From NCBI RefSeq assembly GCF_019969845.1, contig NZ_JAHXYR010000002.1:248001-312000 (forward strand): DNA of 64,000 bases. The letters are read 5' to 3'. This document shows positions 35,997 through 46,299 of this stretch, one piece after another. The DNA comes from Sphingobacterium sp. GVS05A (GTDB lineage Bacteria; Bacteroidota; Bacteroidia; Sphingobacteriales; Sphingobacteriaceae). A program made the translations under genes and the position numbers. Position 1 is the first letter of the stretch, and each line of letters starts with the position of its first letter. The notes beneath the pieces are model-generated. The model was not told where the DNA came from. It saw only the letters and a list, made by a program, of their open reading frames with translations, and searched no databases.

Positions 35997-37370
35997 TTAT
36001 AATTCCATTACAGCTGCTTTAAATTTATCACCTCGATCTTCGTAGTTTTTAAACCAATCAAAGCTCGCACACGCTGGGGACAATAATACCGTATCACCCT
36101 TTTTAGCTAAATGTGAAGACAAGATAACTGCATCCTGCATCGATGTACTGTTAACAATAATTTCAACATCCTGCTCAAAGGCCTTATGAATTGCTGCAGT
36201 GTCTTTTCCTAAACAAACTATAGCATGCACTTTGTCTTTCACCAAATCAGCAAGCATCGTATAGTCATTTCCTTTATCTACACCTCCCAATAACAATACG
36301 ATCGGTGTCGAAAAACTTTCCAAAGCGTACCATACCGAATTAACATTCGTCGCCTTTGAATCATTGATGTAGTTTACACCCCCAATACAGGCAACGTGTT
36401 CAAGACGATGTGGAATATTCACATACGATCCCATACTCTCTTTCATCGCTTGATTTCTCAACTCCTGCACTTTTGCAATCAATCCAGAAGCCATACTATT
36501 GTAAATATTATGCTTCCCCTGCAATGACAATTCCTCAGTTCTCATAGTGAATGTATCGTTATTTGGTGTATTAATAATCATTGTTTTATTGGCAGTTAAA
36601 TAGGCTCCCAATTCAACAAGCTGTTCTTGTGTAAAAGGTAAATAAGTCCCCTTACTATGGTGTCTTTCCAATCCTTTGATCGTCTCAGGATCGTCTAGAC
36701 AGTATATAAAATAATCTTTCTCCGTCTGATTTTGTATCATTCTGAATTTGGAATCCACATAATTCTCCATTTTATGGTCGTAACGATCCAAATGATCTGG
36801 CGTGATATTCAGAATTACAGCAATATCTGCTCTAAAATGGTACATATCATCCAACATAAAGCTTGAAATTTCCAATACGTAACAGTCAAAATTTTCACGC
36901 GCGACCTGAAGGGCAAAACTTTTTCCAATATTACCAGCCAAACCAACATTGAGACCACCATGCTTTAGCATTTCGTATGTCAACATGGTTGTCGTAGACT
37001 TCCCATTTGATCCTGTGATACAAATTAATTTAGCAGCAGTATATTGGGCTGCAAATTCTATTTCGGCAATTACCGGAATATTTTTTTCCTTTAAGGCGAC
37101 CACCAAGGGCACTGTCTCCGGAATTCCGGGGCTCTTGACAACAAGAGCCGCATTCAATATGCGAGATTCATCATGATTCCCCTCTTCAAAAGCAATGCCT
37201 TCCGCTTTCAATTGCTCCTTATAATGATCCGCTATCAGCCCTTTATCCGACACAAAAACATCATAGCCCTTTTCCTTTCCCAGGATTGCTGTACCCACAC
37301 CGCTTTCACCTGCGCCTAAAATGACCAAGCTTCCTGATTGAGGGTAATATGCTGTTGATATATTTGACAT
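35997..37370 (-). CDS. murD: UDP-MurNAc-L-alanine--D-glutamate ligase
   Basis: Adds D-Glu to UDP-MurNAc-L-Ala. 457 residues; N-terminal LVILGAGESGVGTAILGKEKG, ATP loop CITGSNGKSTTTMLTYEML, NITPDHLDRYDHKMENY, and C-terminal SKATNVNSVWYALES plus LLLGGVDKGNDYTML. Two bp separate it from mraY. Confidence 0.97.
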   Translation of the reverse strand: MSNISTAYYPQSGSLVILGAGESGVGTAILGKEKGYDVFVSDKGLIADHYKEQLKAEGIAFEEGNHDESRILNAALVVKSPGIPETVPLVVALKEKNIPVIAEIEFAAQYTAAKLICITGSNGKSTTTMLTYEMLKHGGLNVGLAGNIGKSFALQVARENFDCYVLEISSFMLDDMYHFRADIAVILNITPDHLDRYDHKMENYVDSKFRMIQNQTEKDYFIYCLDDPETIKGLERHHSKGTYLPFTQEQLVELGAYLTANKTMIINTPNNDTFTMRTEELSLQGKHNIYNSMASGLIAKVQELRNQAMKESMGSYVNIPHRLEHVACIGGVNYINDSKATNVNSVWYALESFSTPIVLLLGGVDKGNDYTMLADLVKDKVHAIVCLGKDTAAIHKAFEQDVEIIVNSTSMQDAVILSSHLAKKGDTVLLSPACASFDWFKNYEDRGDKFKAAVMEL

Positions 37371-37372
37371 CG

Positions 37373-38617
37373 TTATCTAATTTTTAATGTTACAATTGTC
37401 AGAATGGCTAAAATTATTCCCACAATGACAAAACGTGTTACAATTTTTGCTTCATGATACCCCTTCTTTTGGAAGTGGTGATGCAAAGGAGACATTAAAA
37501 ATATCCTTCTTCCTTCACCATATTTCTTTTTGGTGTATTTGAAATAGGAAACCTGTAGGATTACAGAGAGATTTTCCAGCAAAAACACACCACATAAAAT
37601 CGGAATCAACAATTCTTTACGGATCAAAATCGCAAATGCCGCAATGATACCTCCAATTGCCAAGCTACCTGTATCCCCCATAAAAACCTGTGCAGGATAG
37701 GTATTATACCATAGAAAACCGACACAAGCTCCCACAAATGCTCCTGCAAAAATCACAAGCTCACCAGAGTTGGGGATATACATAATATTGAGATAGTCTG
37801 AAAAAATCACGTTACCAGACACATAAGCCAAAATTGCCAAGGTAACCCCAATTATTGCGGACGTACTTGTGGCCAGGCCATCGATGCCATCGGTAATATT
37901 AGCACCATTGGATACTGCAGTAACGATAAAAATGACAACAATTAAAAAGACTACAAAAGTCAAATAGTCACTTTGCAAGCCAAACATCTTGAACACCTTG
38001 GCATAGTCAAATTCATTATTCTTATAAAAAGGGATATTTGTTTTAGAAGATTTCACATTTTCAGCATATGTTTTTTCTCCTGTACCTTCGTTAATAACCA
38101 CTTCCACCGGTTTAGTTGAAGTTGGCTTATCCACACCTTTACGTACCACAATATCCGGGTGAAAATACATCGTGCAGGCAATAATAGCCCCAAGGCCGAC
38201 CTGGCCAACCACTTTGAATTTTCCAGCTAACCCTTCTTTATTATGTCTAAAAACTTTAATATAATCATCCAGAAAACCTATTGCCCCCATCCAAAGTGTC
38301 GTTACAATCATGATGATCACATAGATATTTGTCAACTTGGCAAATAATAAGGTAGGAACCAAGATCCCCGCAATGATAATTATTCCTCCCATTGTGGGCG
38401 TACCAGCTTTCTTTTTTTCACCTTCTAGCCCTAAATCACGAATTGTCTCCCCAACTTGTTTATTATGCAAGAACTGGATCAATTTTCCCCCAAAAACCGT
38501 GGTAATAATTAATGAAGCGATAACAGCCATAGATGTTCTAAAGGAGATGTATTGAAACAAACCTCCTCCTGGTATATGGATATATTCGCTAAGCCACGTA
38601 AATAGATGGTACAACAT
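37373..38617 (-). CDS. mraY: Phospho-N-acetylmuramoyl-pentapeptide transferase MraY
   Basis: Forms lipid I from UDP-MurNAc-pentapeptide and undecaprenyl phosphate. 414 residues and about ten helices, longer than the 360-residue E. coli enzyme. An insertion of roughly 50 polar residues (about 158-210, [11 protein letters not shown] onward) lies between helices, as is common in Bacteroidota. Active-site signatures [29 protein letters not shown] and [14 protein letters not shown] are intact. Directly follows murE with no murF in between. Confidence 0.97.
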   Translation of the reverse strand: MLYHLFTWLSEYIHIPGGGLFQYISFRTSMAVIASLIITTVFGGKLIQFLHNKQVGETIRDLGLEGEKKKAGTPTMGGIIIIAGILVPTLLFAKLTNIYVIIMIVTTLWMGAIGFLDDYIKVFRHNKEGLAGKFKVVGQVGLGAIIACTMYFHPDIVVRKGVDKPTSTKPVEVVINEGTGEKTYAENVKSSKTNIPFYKNNEFDYAKVFKMFGLQSDYLTFVVFLIVVIFIVTAVSNGANITDGIDGLATSTSAIIGVTLAILAYVSGNVIFSDYLNIMYIPNSGELVIFAGAFVGACVGFLWYNTYPAQVFMGDTGSLAIGGIIAAFAILIRKELLIPILCGVFLLENLSVILQVSYFKYTKKKYGEGRRIFLMSPLHHHFQKKGYHEAKIVTRFVIVGIILAILTIVTLKIR

Positions 38618-38620
38618 ATT

Positions 38621-40081
38621 CTATTTTTCGTTAAATGTATTCTCTAAAATTTCTTTATCATCAAAATGATGCTTAACACCATTCACATCTTGATATTTTT
38701 CATGTCCTTTTCCGGCGACCAGAATAATATCTCCAGGGTTTGCCAATTGATACGCTGTACGTATTGCTTCTTTACGATCTGCAATAGAAAGTGTTTTTAC
38801 CCTTTGTTCAGCTCCTACCCCAGCTTCAATATCTTTAATAATCTGATATGGATCCTCTGTGCGTGGATTATCAGATGTTATCAAGAAACGATCGCTATAA
38901 CGTAACGCTGCTTCTGCCATCTCTGGCCTTTTGGTTTTGTCGCGGTCACCACCACAACCTAAAACAGTAATAATCTTTTGCTCTGGACGTCTCAAAGAAC
39001 TAATGGTTTTTAAGACATTTTCAACAGCATCAGGTGTATGTGCATAATCCACAATACCAAAGACACCTGAAGTGGATTTCATCGTTTCAAAGCGCCCTTC
39101 TGCCCCTTTCAATGTACTTAAGGCCGTCAACACCTTTACTGTTTCCTGCTCCAATAGGATTGCTGCGGTATACACCGCTAAAAGATTATAAGCATTAAAA
39201 TCACCGATCAATTTGACCCATACTTCCTGCCCATCAATACTCATCAACATACCATCAAAATGGCTTTCGATAACTTTAGCTTTAAAATCAGCGCCAGAAC
39301 GCAAGCCATAGCTTTTTTTATGGGCAACCGTATTTTGCAACATGATCTGACCATTGCGATCATCCGCATTTGTTAAAGCAAACGCATGTATGTCTAGATC
39401 ATCAAAGAACTTCTTCTTTGCTTTGATATAGTTGTCAAAAGTTTTGTGAAAATCCAGATGGTCGTGTGTAATATTCGTAAATATTGCACCTGCAAACACT
39501 AACCCTGCTATACGCTCCTGCACCACAGCATGCGAACTGACTTCCATAAAAGCGTAATCACAACCATCGTCTACCATATTCCGTAAGAGTTGGTTCAACT
39601 GGATCGGGTCCGGTGTAGTGTGTGTTGCGGGAATTATCTTTGGACCAATTTGATTCTGCACTGTTGACAGCAAACCAACATGATATCCCAACTCAGTAAA
39701 CAATTGGAATAACAATGTGGCTACTGTCGTTTTTCCATTGGTTCCTGTCACTCCAACCAACTTGAGTTGCTCGGATGGATTACCATAGAAATTAGCAGAA
39801 GCAACTCCCAAAGCATATGCTGAGTCTGCCACTAAAATATAAGCCACAGAGTCCAATGTTTCCACAGGAAGTTCTTCAACAATAACGGCTCTTGCTCCAG
39901 AGGTAATTGCCTTATCGACAAACAAATGCCCATCTGTCTGAACACCACGCACAGCGATAAACAAACTTCCCAGTTCCACCTTTCTGGAATCAAAGCACAA
40001 AGAGTGCACATCGACCTCTTCGAGGTTTCCCACCACCTGTTGAACAGGGATAGCATGCAATACTTTTTTTAAATCCATCAT
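38621..40081 (-). CDS. murE: UDP-MurNAc-tripeptide synthetase MurE (meso-DAP type)
   Basis: Adds the third stem residue. 486 residues; ATP loop GVTGTNGKTTVATLLFQL, FTNITHDHLDFHKTFDNYI and the amino-acid specificity motif DNPR in ITSDNPRTEDPYQI. DNPR predicts meso-diaminopimelate rather than lysine, as in Gram-negative walls. Its ATG shares one base with the ftsI stop, so translation is coupled. A second ATG lies one codon further in. Confidence 0.97.
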   Translation of the reverse strand: MMDLKKVLHAIPVQQVVGNLEEVDVHSLCFDSRKVELGSLFIAVRGVQTDGHLFVDKAITSGARAVIVEELPVETLDSVAYILVADSAYALGVASANFYGNPSEQLKLVGVTGTNGKTTVATLLFQLFTELGYHVGLLSTVQNQIGPKIIPATHTTPDPIQLNQLLRNMVDDGCDYAFMEVSSHAVVQERIAGLVFAGAIFTNITHDHLDFHKTFDNYIKAKKKFFDDLDIHAFALTNADDRNGQIMLQNTVAHKKSYGLRSGADFKAKVIESHFDGMLMSIDGQEVWVKLIGDFNAYNLLAVYTAAILLEQETVKVLTALSTLKGAEGRFETMKSTSGVFGIVDYAHTPDAVENVLKTISSLRRPEQKIITVLGCGGDRDKTKRPEMAEAALRYSDRFLITSDNPRTEDPYQIIKDIEAGVGAEQRVKTLSIADRKEAIRTAYQLANPGDIILVAGKGHEKYQDVNGVKHHFDDKEILENTFNEK

Positions 40082-42198
40082 TACTTAAGTTCTAAATTTA
40101 CCGCTGTTCCAAACGGGAGTTTTTGACCCGCAGTCAAAGATTGCGCTCCCACTCTTCCCTTTCCAAATACATGTGTTTTAAATCCCGCATTCTCCATCAC
40201 ATACAATGCATCCATTAATCCCATTCCCACTACATTTGGAACAATTCCTTCTTTATATTTCAAATCCACAAATGGTACACCTCTATTCGACGTATCTACT
40301 TCGCCTCTGGCGACCATATCCCAATTCACTGTATTAATTCCCAACTTATCGTATACTTTCTTACTCGCTTCTCTTGACCCTTGCAAGGTCAACGGCATTC
40401 TTCCGCCAACATTAACTGCCTTAAATGATTTTTTCCCCTGCATCTCCATATCATTGGCATAAACCATATCCGCAAGTTCTTTAAAAACAGGTCCGGCCAC
40501 CGATCCACCATAATAACCATTTCTCGGATTTCGAATCACCACGATAATCGAATATTTCGGATCTTCAGCTGGGAAATAGCCTGCAAAAGATGACTGGTAT
40601 CTCCTCGCTCCATAACCTCTTGAGCCATCAGCCATCTGCGCTGTTCCCGTCTTACCTCCCGATGTATACAATGGGCTAGCAACACTTCTTCCTGTACCCT
40701 CCGTCATGACACCTTCCATCATTCCCCTCACCTCTGCCAATGCATGATCCGAAGCGATCTTTTCATTAATTACCTTTGCCCGAAAGGTTTGAATCGTATT
40801 CCCCAAATGCCTTATCTCTTTGACAAATAGTGGTGCAATCAATTTACCGTTATTTGCAACAGCGTTATAAAATGTCAAGGTCTGTAATGGCGTAATCTTC
40901 ATCTCATAACCATAAGCCATCTGAACCAATGACAATCCACTCCAAGATTTACTTTTCGATGTTTTTACCAATGGAACTCCTTCTCCCGGAATCTGTAGAT
41001 CTAACGTCTTACCGAATCCAAAAGAATGCAGTTTCGACGTAAACTGATCTGGGTTATCTTTATAAGCCTGATAGACAAATTTTGTAACCCCAACATTCGA
41101 CGATTCTTCAAAAGCTCTTTTAGCCGAGACTATAGATTTTTTGGGTGCATGCGAATCGCGGATTGTATGTTTGTAAATCGGCCAGTTACCATTTCCGATA
41201 TTTATGGTTGTACTTGAATCGATTTTCTTATCATCAATCAATGCTAGATAAGAGGCAAGTTTAAAAGTTGAGCCCGGATCCGCGCTTTGCGCAATAGCAA
41301 GATTGAACTTCTCCCGATAAACACCATCTTTATCCCGCATAAAATTTGCAACGGCCCGCACCTCTCCTGTTTTCACTTCCATCATCACAACACAACCTTC
41401 ATCAGCATTGCTCACAATCATCTGTTTCTCCAGCGCTCTTTGAGCCATATCCTGCATATTTACATCAATTGTGGATATGATGTCCGAACCATCAACAGGT
41501 GCTACCTCAATATCTCTATTGACAGGAATCCAAACCCCACCAGCAATACGCTGCATCAATCTCTTTCCACTCTTTCCATCAATATACTCACCATATGCTC
41601 CCTCTAAGCCGACATGGATATTTTCCTTTACGTTTTTATATCCAATAGTTCTTGCTGCCAGATTAACGAAGGGCAAAATCCGTTTATTCTGTCTGTCGGT
41701 AATCAAACCGCTAGGAAAACGTTCTTTTTCAACACGAGCTGACTTAAATAAAGGAAATTGCTTCACCTTCTTTAAATCCTGATGTGACACATTCCGCTTA
41801 ATTAGTAGATAGCGTTGTTTTTTATTCCGCGCCTGTTTTAGTAATGTCAAATATTGCCGGGATGATTTATCCTTAAAAAAATCAGCCAGTTTAATCGCGA
41901 GAGAATCAACTTTGAGATTGAAATATTCATTTTCTTCTTCGGGAATAGCCATAGCATCAAAACGAAGTTCATACTCAGGAACAGAAGTTGCCAATAAGCT
42001 TCCGTCGTTGGAATAGATATTCCCCCGTGCAGCTTCAACCTCACGCTCTTGAATAGAAAGACTATCCGCCAAAGCCTTCCAATGTTGCCCATCCACATAT
42101 TGCAACTTCAGCATTTTCCCAAATACCATAAATGCAAGAAGCACAATAAGTCCAAAGGCAAAATAGACGCGAATAAGAATCGTGTTTCTGATACTCAT
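40081..42198 (-). CDS. ftsI: Septal penicillin-binding protein (FtsI/SpoVD type) with a PASTA domain
   Basis: Class B PBP that cross-links septal peptidoglycan. 705 residues: one membrane helix (about 9-29), dimerisation/pedestal domain, and transpeptidase with SxxK Ser310-Lys313 (DPGSTFKLA), SxN 366-368 (ESSNVG) and KTG 516-518 (GGKTGTAQM). One PASTA domain occupies about 645-705 (GIVPNVVGMGLMDALYVME). A PASTA-tailed FtsI is found in Bacteroidota and Gram-positives, not in E. coli. It works with FtsW of the same cluster. Confidence 0.95.
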   Translation of the reverse strand: MSIRNTILIRVYFAFGLIVLLAFMVFGKMLKLQYVDGQHWKALADSLSIQEREVEAARGNIYSNDGSLLATSVPEYELRFDAMAIPEEENEYFNLKVDSLAIKLADFFKDKSSRQYLTLLKQARNKKQRYLLIKRNVSHQDLKKVKQFPLFKSARVEKERFPSGLITDRQNKRILPFVNLAARTIGYKNVKENIHVGLEGAYGEYIDGKSGKRLMQRIAGGVWIPVNRDIEVAPVDGSDIISTIDVNMQDMAQRALEKQMIVSNADEGCVVMMEVKTGEVRAVANFMRDKDGVYREKFNLAIAQSADPGSTFKLASYLALIDDKKIDSSTTINIGNGNWPIYKHTIRDSHAPKKSIVSAKRAFEESSNVGVTKFVYQAYKDNPDQFTSKLHSFGFGKTLDLQIPGEGVPLVKTSKSKSWSGLSLVQMAYGYEMKITPLQTLTFYNAVANNGKLIAPLFVKEIRHLGNTIQTFRAKVINEKIASDHALAEVRGMMEGVMTEGTGRSVASPLYTSGGKTGTAQMADGSRGYGARRYQSSFAGYFPAEDPKYSIIVVIRNPRNGYYGGSVAGPVFKELADMVYANDMEMQGKKSFKAVNVGGRMPLTLQGSREASKKVYDKLGINTVNWDMVARGEVDTSNRGVPFVDLKYKEGIVPNVVGMGLMDALYVMENAGFKTHVFGKGRVGAQSLTAGQKLPFGTAVNLELK

Positions 42199-42206
42199 AA
42201 CTCTCT

Positions 42207-42620
42207 CTATTTATCTTCTTTTTTCTCTACAACTTCAATCTTGATCGGCGGCTCCACACGCTCTTTCAAACCCAATGAGTCCACACGCTTTGCGATCTCC
42301 GTTTGCGTGGACATTTTCATCAGTTCAGCAGATAGTGACTTATGATCCCAACCTAATTCTTTAACTTCCTTGCTTACTTTATCGATACCTCGAATAGTTC
42401 GCTCAGCGAAGTGACGGTTAGAGATATACAACAACATCAAAAAGGCGATGAAAGCCCCAAAAGGGAGATACTCCAATATTTTGTTTAAGGAAAGGTCTCC
42501 AACGGTAAAAAGCGTTTTAATAAACGCTTCTGTTTCTTCCGCCTTTTCCTCGACAGTTTCTTGTAGTTCTTCCTGAACTTCTTCACTCAATTCTTTCTGT
42601 CTTATTGTATTCCTGCTCAT
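42207..42620 (-). CDS. ftsL: FtsL-like divisome protein
   Basis: 137 residues: a Glu-rich cytoplasmic N-terminus (about 55 residues), one membrane helix (FGAFIAFLMLLYISNRHFAE) and a periplasmic coiled coil ending in LGLKERVEPP. Sequence similarity within FtsL is weak, so the call rests on topology and on the slot between rsmH and ftsI, the invariant ftsL position. It is expected to bridge FtsQ/FtsB with FtsW-FtsI. Confidence 0.85.
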   Translation of the reverse strand: MSRNTIRQKELSEEVQEELQETVEEKAEETEAFIKTLFTVGDLSLNKILEYLPFGAFIAFLMLLYISNRHFAERTIRGIDKVSKEVKELGWDHKSLSAELMKMSTQTEIAKRVDSLGLKERVEPPIKIEVVEKKEDK

Positions 42621-42635
42621 CTTTTCGCTCCATTT

Positions 42636-43550
42636 TTAAGACAAATCCAACCTTTCAGCAATACGCAGTTTCGCACTGCGCGATCTATTATTTACAGCCA
42701 GTTCCTGCGGCGATGCTGTAATCGCCTTACGGCTCAACACATGGAACGGCTTAATTTCATTTCCAAAAAAATCTTTCTCAACATCTCCTTTAAATTTCCC
42801 TTTGGCCATGAAATTTTTGACCAAACGATCTTCTAAGGAATGATAAGACATCACCACCAATCTTCCTTCACTTTTCAACACATCAACAGTTTGCAACAAA
42901 AACTCTTGTAAAGCCTCCAATTCACGGTTAACCTCGATACGCAAAGCCTGAAAAACCTGCGCATGGTATTTATGTTCTTTTCCCTTTGGAACCATTCGCT
43001 GAATAACTTCTTTCAATTCAGCAACCGTATGTATCGGCTGTGCCAAACGAGCTGTTACAATTGTTTTCGCCAATGACTTTGCATTCATAATCTCGCCATA
43101 CATACCAAAAATCCGATGAAGATCTTCTTCAGCATAAGTCGCCAACACGGCCTTCGCATCCAAATCTCCCACCTGATCCATACGCATATCCAAATCAGCA
43201 TCAAATCGGATTGAAAAGCCACGATCTGCTGCATCAAACTGATGCGATGAAACACCCAAATCAGCTAAAATACCATCCACTGTGCGCGCACCATGCAGAC
43301 GAAGACTATTCTTTAAAAACCTGAAATTTTGATGAATCAATGTAAAACGAGGATCATCAATCACATTTCCCAAAGCATCTGGATCCTGATCGAAAGCAAA
43401 CAGCTTTCCCTCCGGCCCCAGCCTCTTCAGTATTTCACGAGAGTGACCACCTCCACCAAAAGTTACATCCACATACACACCATTCGGCTTGATCGCCAAA
43501 GCATCCATGCATTCTTGCAACATTACCGGAACATGGTACACATTCTCCAT
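42636..43550 (-). CDS. rsmH: 16S rRNA m4C1402 methyltransferase RsmH
   Basis: SAM-dependent N4-methylation of C1402 in the 16S rRNA decoding centre. 304 residues from ATG 43550 (MENVYHVPVMLQE is the conserved opening). Signatures: VDVTFGGGGHSREIL (SAM loop), DQDPDA, GILADLGVSSHQFD, RGFSIRFDADLDMRMD and VMSYHSLEDRLVK. A TTG start at 43565 would overlap mraZ and adds poorly conserved residues. Second gene of the dcw cluster. Confidence 0.97.
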   Translation of the reverse strand: MENVYHVPVMLQECMDALAIKPNGVYVDVTFGGGGHSREILKRLGPEGKLFAFDQDPDALGNVIDDPRFTLIHQNFRFLKNSLRLHGARTVDGILADLGVSSHQFDAADRGFSIRFDADLDMRMDQVGDLDAKAVLATYAEEDLHRIFGMYGEIMNAKSLAKTIVTARLAQPIHTVAELKEVIQRMVPKGKEHKYHAQVFQALRIEVNRELEALQEFLLQTVDVLKSEGRLVVMSYHSLEDRLVKNFMAKGKFKGDVEKDFFGNEIKPFHVLSRKAITASPQELAVNNRSRSAKLRIAERLDLS

Positions 43551-43554
43551 ATTA

Positions 43555-44016
43555 TTATATTCCAAAATTAATATCCCCCATTACCTCTGCCGCTAAAGAC
43601 GATATATCTTCCACACCTCCGTCGCCCATCAAATCATCATACCCCTCTTTTGACCAAACTTCTATCTTGTTAAACTGACAAGCCAAAACCAACTCTGTTG
43701 TTATTCCTGCAAATTCAAGCAAGCTTTTTGGCAACAAAACACGACCAGCCGCATCCAAAGTCAACTCTGTGGCTCCACGAGTAAAAGCACGCACAAAAGC
43801 CCGCACTTTCGGATCAAATTGATTTAACTTAGCCAGTTTAGCTGTCATCAAGTCCCACTCCTCGCGTGGATAAAAAACCAAATGCTTCTCAAAACCGCGA
43901 TTCACAACAAGCCCATCGCGCTCAACATGAGGCATCTGCCTCTTGAGCGCCGCTGGCAACACCATCCTTCCTTTGGCGTCTAGCTTGCATTCGAATTCTC
44001 CGATCAACTGAGTCAT
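43555..44016 (-). CDS. mraZ: Transcriptional regulator MraZ
   Basis: 153 residues with two SpoVT/AbrB-like half domains. Each carries the MraZ signature: ECKLDAKGRMVLPAALKRQ in the first and LDAAGRVLLPKSLLEFAG in the second. MraZ binds repeated TGGGA-type boxes in front of its own gene and regulates the dcw cluster. Such boxes are present 40-65 bp upstream on the same strand. First gene of the cluster. Confidence 0.96.
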   Translation of the reverse strand: MTQLIGEFECKLDAKGRMVLPAALKRQMPHVERDGLVVNRGFEKHLVFYPREEWDLMTAKLAKLNQFDPKVRAFVRAFTRGATELTLDAAGRVLLPKSLLEFAGITTELVLACQFNKIEVWSKEGYDDLMGDGGVEDISSLAAEVMGDINFGI

Positions 44017-44046
44017 ATCGTCAATTATCCTATTCTAATTTAAATG

Positions 44047-44082
44047 TAAAAGTATACACTTTCTCCCACTTTCCCCCACTTT
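44047..44082 (-). promoter_or_regulatory. mraZ promoter region with 10-bp-phased MraZ boxes
   Basis: On the minus strand AAAGTGGGGG then AAAGTGGGAG then AAAGTG (44082-44057) repeat with an exact 10-nt period, the spacing known for MraZ boxes. Just downstream TACTTTTA (44054-44047) resembles the -7 element (last base deviates). Position fits repression or activation of mraZ by its product. Confidence 0.7.
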
Positions 44083-44096
44083 ACAACATAAAAAAG

Positions 44097-44105
44097 TTTT
44101 CCACA
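44097..44105 (+). promoter_or_regulatory. DnaA-box-like site upstream of mraZ
   Basis: TTTTCCACA, preceded by AAG, the same 12-mer AAGTTTTCCACA found three times between ftsA and ftsZ. Lies about 15 bp upstream of the MraZ boxes. Confidence 0.35.
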
Positions 44106-44309
44106 TCGAAAAATAGCTACAAGAAAAAAAAACATCCAATTCCACTACAAAGCATAAAACCTTATTTACAAACAGTTAAACACGTATTTAAATCAAATAT
44201 ATCTTCAAAACATGGACAGATATTTTTCGGTTTTTTTTCAGAAAAATGGAAATGAATTGTAAAAATTTCCTCTTTAGAAATTTAATTTTGCTCCCTTTTT
44301 TCTAAAAAA

Positions 44310-44366
44310 TGGGAGAAAGTGGAGGACTGAAAAACAGATAACCCCTCCAGTGTGGTTGAAAGTGGG
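44310..44366 (+). promoter_or_regulatory. Extra MraZ-box-like pairs facing aspS
   Basis: TGGGA (44310-44314) with TGGAG (44320-44324), and GTGGT (44352-44356) with GTGGG (44362-44366), each pair at 10-nt period on the plus strand. They share AGTGGGAGAA wording with the mraZ boxes and lie 55-110 bp before the aspS -7 element. Confidence 0.4.
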
Positions 44367-44419
44367 AGAACAGCATTCAAATAAGCACAGTAGAATTCGT
44401 TATTGTCGAGTAAAACCAA

Positions 44420-44427
44420 TAATTTTG
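44420..44427 (+). promoter_or_regulatory. -7 element of aspS
   Basis: TAATTTTG, an exact TAnnTTTG match, 24 nt before the aspS ATG at 44452. Confidence 0.5.
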
Positions 44428-44451
44428 CATAAATTTTATTTTTATTAAGAT

Positions 44452-46203
44452 ATGCACAGAACACACACTTGTGGAGAATTAACATTAGCTGACTTAGGGA
44501 AAACGGTTACCCTGAGTGGATGGGTTCAAAAATCCCGCGATTTGGGCGGTATGACTTTCATCGATGTTAGAGACCGATATGGTATCACACAATTAACGTT
44601 CAATGCAGATGATGACGCGTCTTTACGTCCTAGTGCCCGTGAACTGGGAAGAGAATATGTCATAAAGGTAACCGGAGAGGTTATTGAACGTTCCAATAAG
44701 AATGCTAAAATCTCCACTGGAGATATCGAAATCAAGGTTTCAAATCTTGAAATATTAAATGCAGCTAAATTACCGCCTTTTACAATAGAGGATGAAACAG
44801 ATGGTGGCGATGATATCAGAATGAAATTCAGATATCTGGATTTACGTCGTAATCCGGTACGTGAGAACCTTATTTTACGACATAAAACTTCTCAGGAAGT
44901 GCGTCGTTACCTTGACTCTCAAAATTTCTTAGAAGTAGAGACACCATATCTCATCAAATCTACTCCGGAGGGAGCACGAGATTTTGTGGTTCCTTCCCGC
45001 ATGAATCCAGGTGAATTTTATGCATTGCCTCAATCACCGCAGACATTCAAACAGCTATTGATGGTATCAGGTTTTGATCGTTATTTTCAAATTGTCAAAT
45101 GTTTCCGCGATGAGGACTTACGTGCTGACCGCCAGCCAGAGTTCACACAAATCGACTGTGAGATGTCTTTTGTAGAACAGGAAGATATACTGAATATTTT
45201 TGAAGGATTAGCAAAACACATCTTCAAAACGATCAAAGGCATAGACCTTGGCGCTGTACCACGTATGACCTATGCTGATGCCATGCGTCTATATGGATCC
45301 GACAAACCGGATATCCGTTTTGGAATGCAGTTTGTTGAATTAAATGATGTAGCCAAAGAAAAGGGATTCCCTGTATTTGATGCAGCAGAGTTGGTTGTTG
45401 GTATCAATGCCGAGAACTGTGCGGATTATACCAGAAAACAACTGGATGCCTTAACCGATTTTATTAAACGTCCTCAAATCGGCGCTACAGGTTTAGTCTA
45501 TGCTCGTGTGAATGAAGATGGCTCAGTTAAATCTTCTGTTGATAAATTTTTTACGCCAGAACAATTAACGGCCATTGCCGCTAAGTTCCACGCGAAACCA
45601 GGTGACCTCTTACTAATTATGGCTGGTGGCAAAGATAAAGTTCGTAAACAATTAAACGAATTGCGCCTAGAAGTTGCCTCACAGCTTGGTCTTCGCGACA
45701 AAAACACCTTTGCTCCGTTATGGGTTATCGATTTCCCTTTATTGGAATGGGATGAGGACAACGCACGCTACCATGCCATGCACCATCCTTTCACCTCTCC
45801 AAAACCGGAAGATATTCCGTTACTGGATACAAACCCTGGTGAAGTAAGAGCAAATGCTTATGACTTTGTATTAAACGGTGTCGAAGTGGGCGGTGGATCT
45901 ATCCGTATTCATGACAGAGACCTGCAGTCACTGATGTTTAAACACCTTGGATTTAGTCCCGAAGAAGCACAGAAACAATTTGGTTTCTTAATGGAAGCGT
46001 TCACCTATGGAGCTCCTCCACATGGAGGTTTAGCGTTTGGCTTTGACAGACTTGTATCGCTATTAGCTGGTCTAGATTCCATTCGTGATGTGATTGCCTT
46101 TCCAAAAAACAATTCGGGAAGGGATATCATGATTGATGCTCCATCAACTATTCACCAGGAACAATTGAATGAATTAAGCTTAAATATTAATATAAAAGAA
46201 TAA
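44452..46203 (+). CDS. aspS: Aspartyl-tRNA synthetase
   Basis: Charges tRNA-Asp. 583 residues, standard bacterial AspRS length: N-terminal OB-fold ([20 protein letters not shown]), class II catalytic core ([20 protein letters not shown] motif 2 region), the bacterial GAD insertion (about 280-400), and motif 3 in [15 protein letters not shown]. Whether it is Asp-specific or non-discriminating cannot be decided here. Divergent from mraZ, followed by its own terminator. Confidence 0.97.
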   Translation: MHRTHTCGELTLADLGKTVTLSGWVQKSRDLGGMTFIDVRDRYGITQLTFNADDDASLRPSARELGREYVIKVTGEVIERSNKNAKISTGDIEIKVSNLEILNAAKLPPFTIEDETDGGDDIRMKFRYLDLRRNPVRENLILRHKTSQEVRRYLDSQNFLEVETPYLIKSTPEGARDFVVPSRMNPGEFYALPQSPQTFKQLLMVSGFDRYFQIVKCFRDEDLRADRQPEFTQIDCEMSFVEQEDILNIFEGLAKHIFKTIKGIDLGAVPRMTYADAMRLYGSDKPDIRFGMQFVELNDVAKEKGFPVFDAAELVVGINAENCADYTRKQLDALTDFIKRPQIGATGLVYARVNEDGSVKSSVDKFFTPEQLTAIAAKFHAKPGDLLLIMAGGKDKVRKQLNELRLEVASQLGLRDKNTFAPLWVIDFPLLEWDEDNARYHAMHHPFTSPKPEDIPLLDTNPGEVRANAYDFVLNGVEVGGGSIRIHDRDLQSLMFKHLGFSPEEAQKQFGFLMEAFTYGAPPHGGLAFGFDRLVSLLAGLDSIRDVIAFPKNNSGRDIMIDAPSTIHQEQLNELSLNINIKE

Positions 46204-46248
46204 ATTTCAAGCTCGATTTTCGAGAAACAATTTATTAACACTATATTT

Positions 46249-46280
46249 AAAAGTTGGTAGGAAACGACCAACTTTTTTTG
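46249..46280 (+). terminator. aspS terminator
   Basis: 10-bp arms AAAAGTTGGT / ACCAACTTTT with an 8-nt loop and a run of seven Ts. Confidence 0.85.
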
Positions 46281-46299
46281 TGAAAAATCAGTAGATTAG

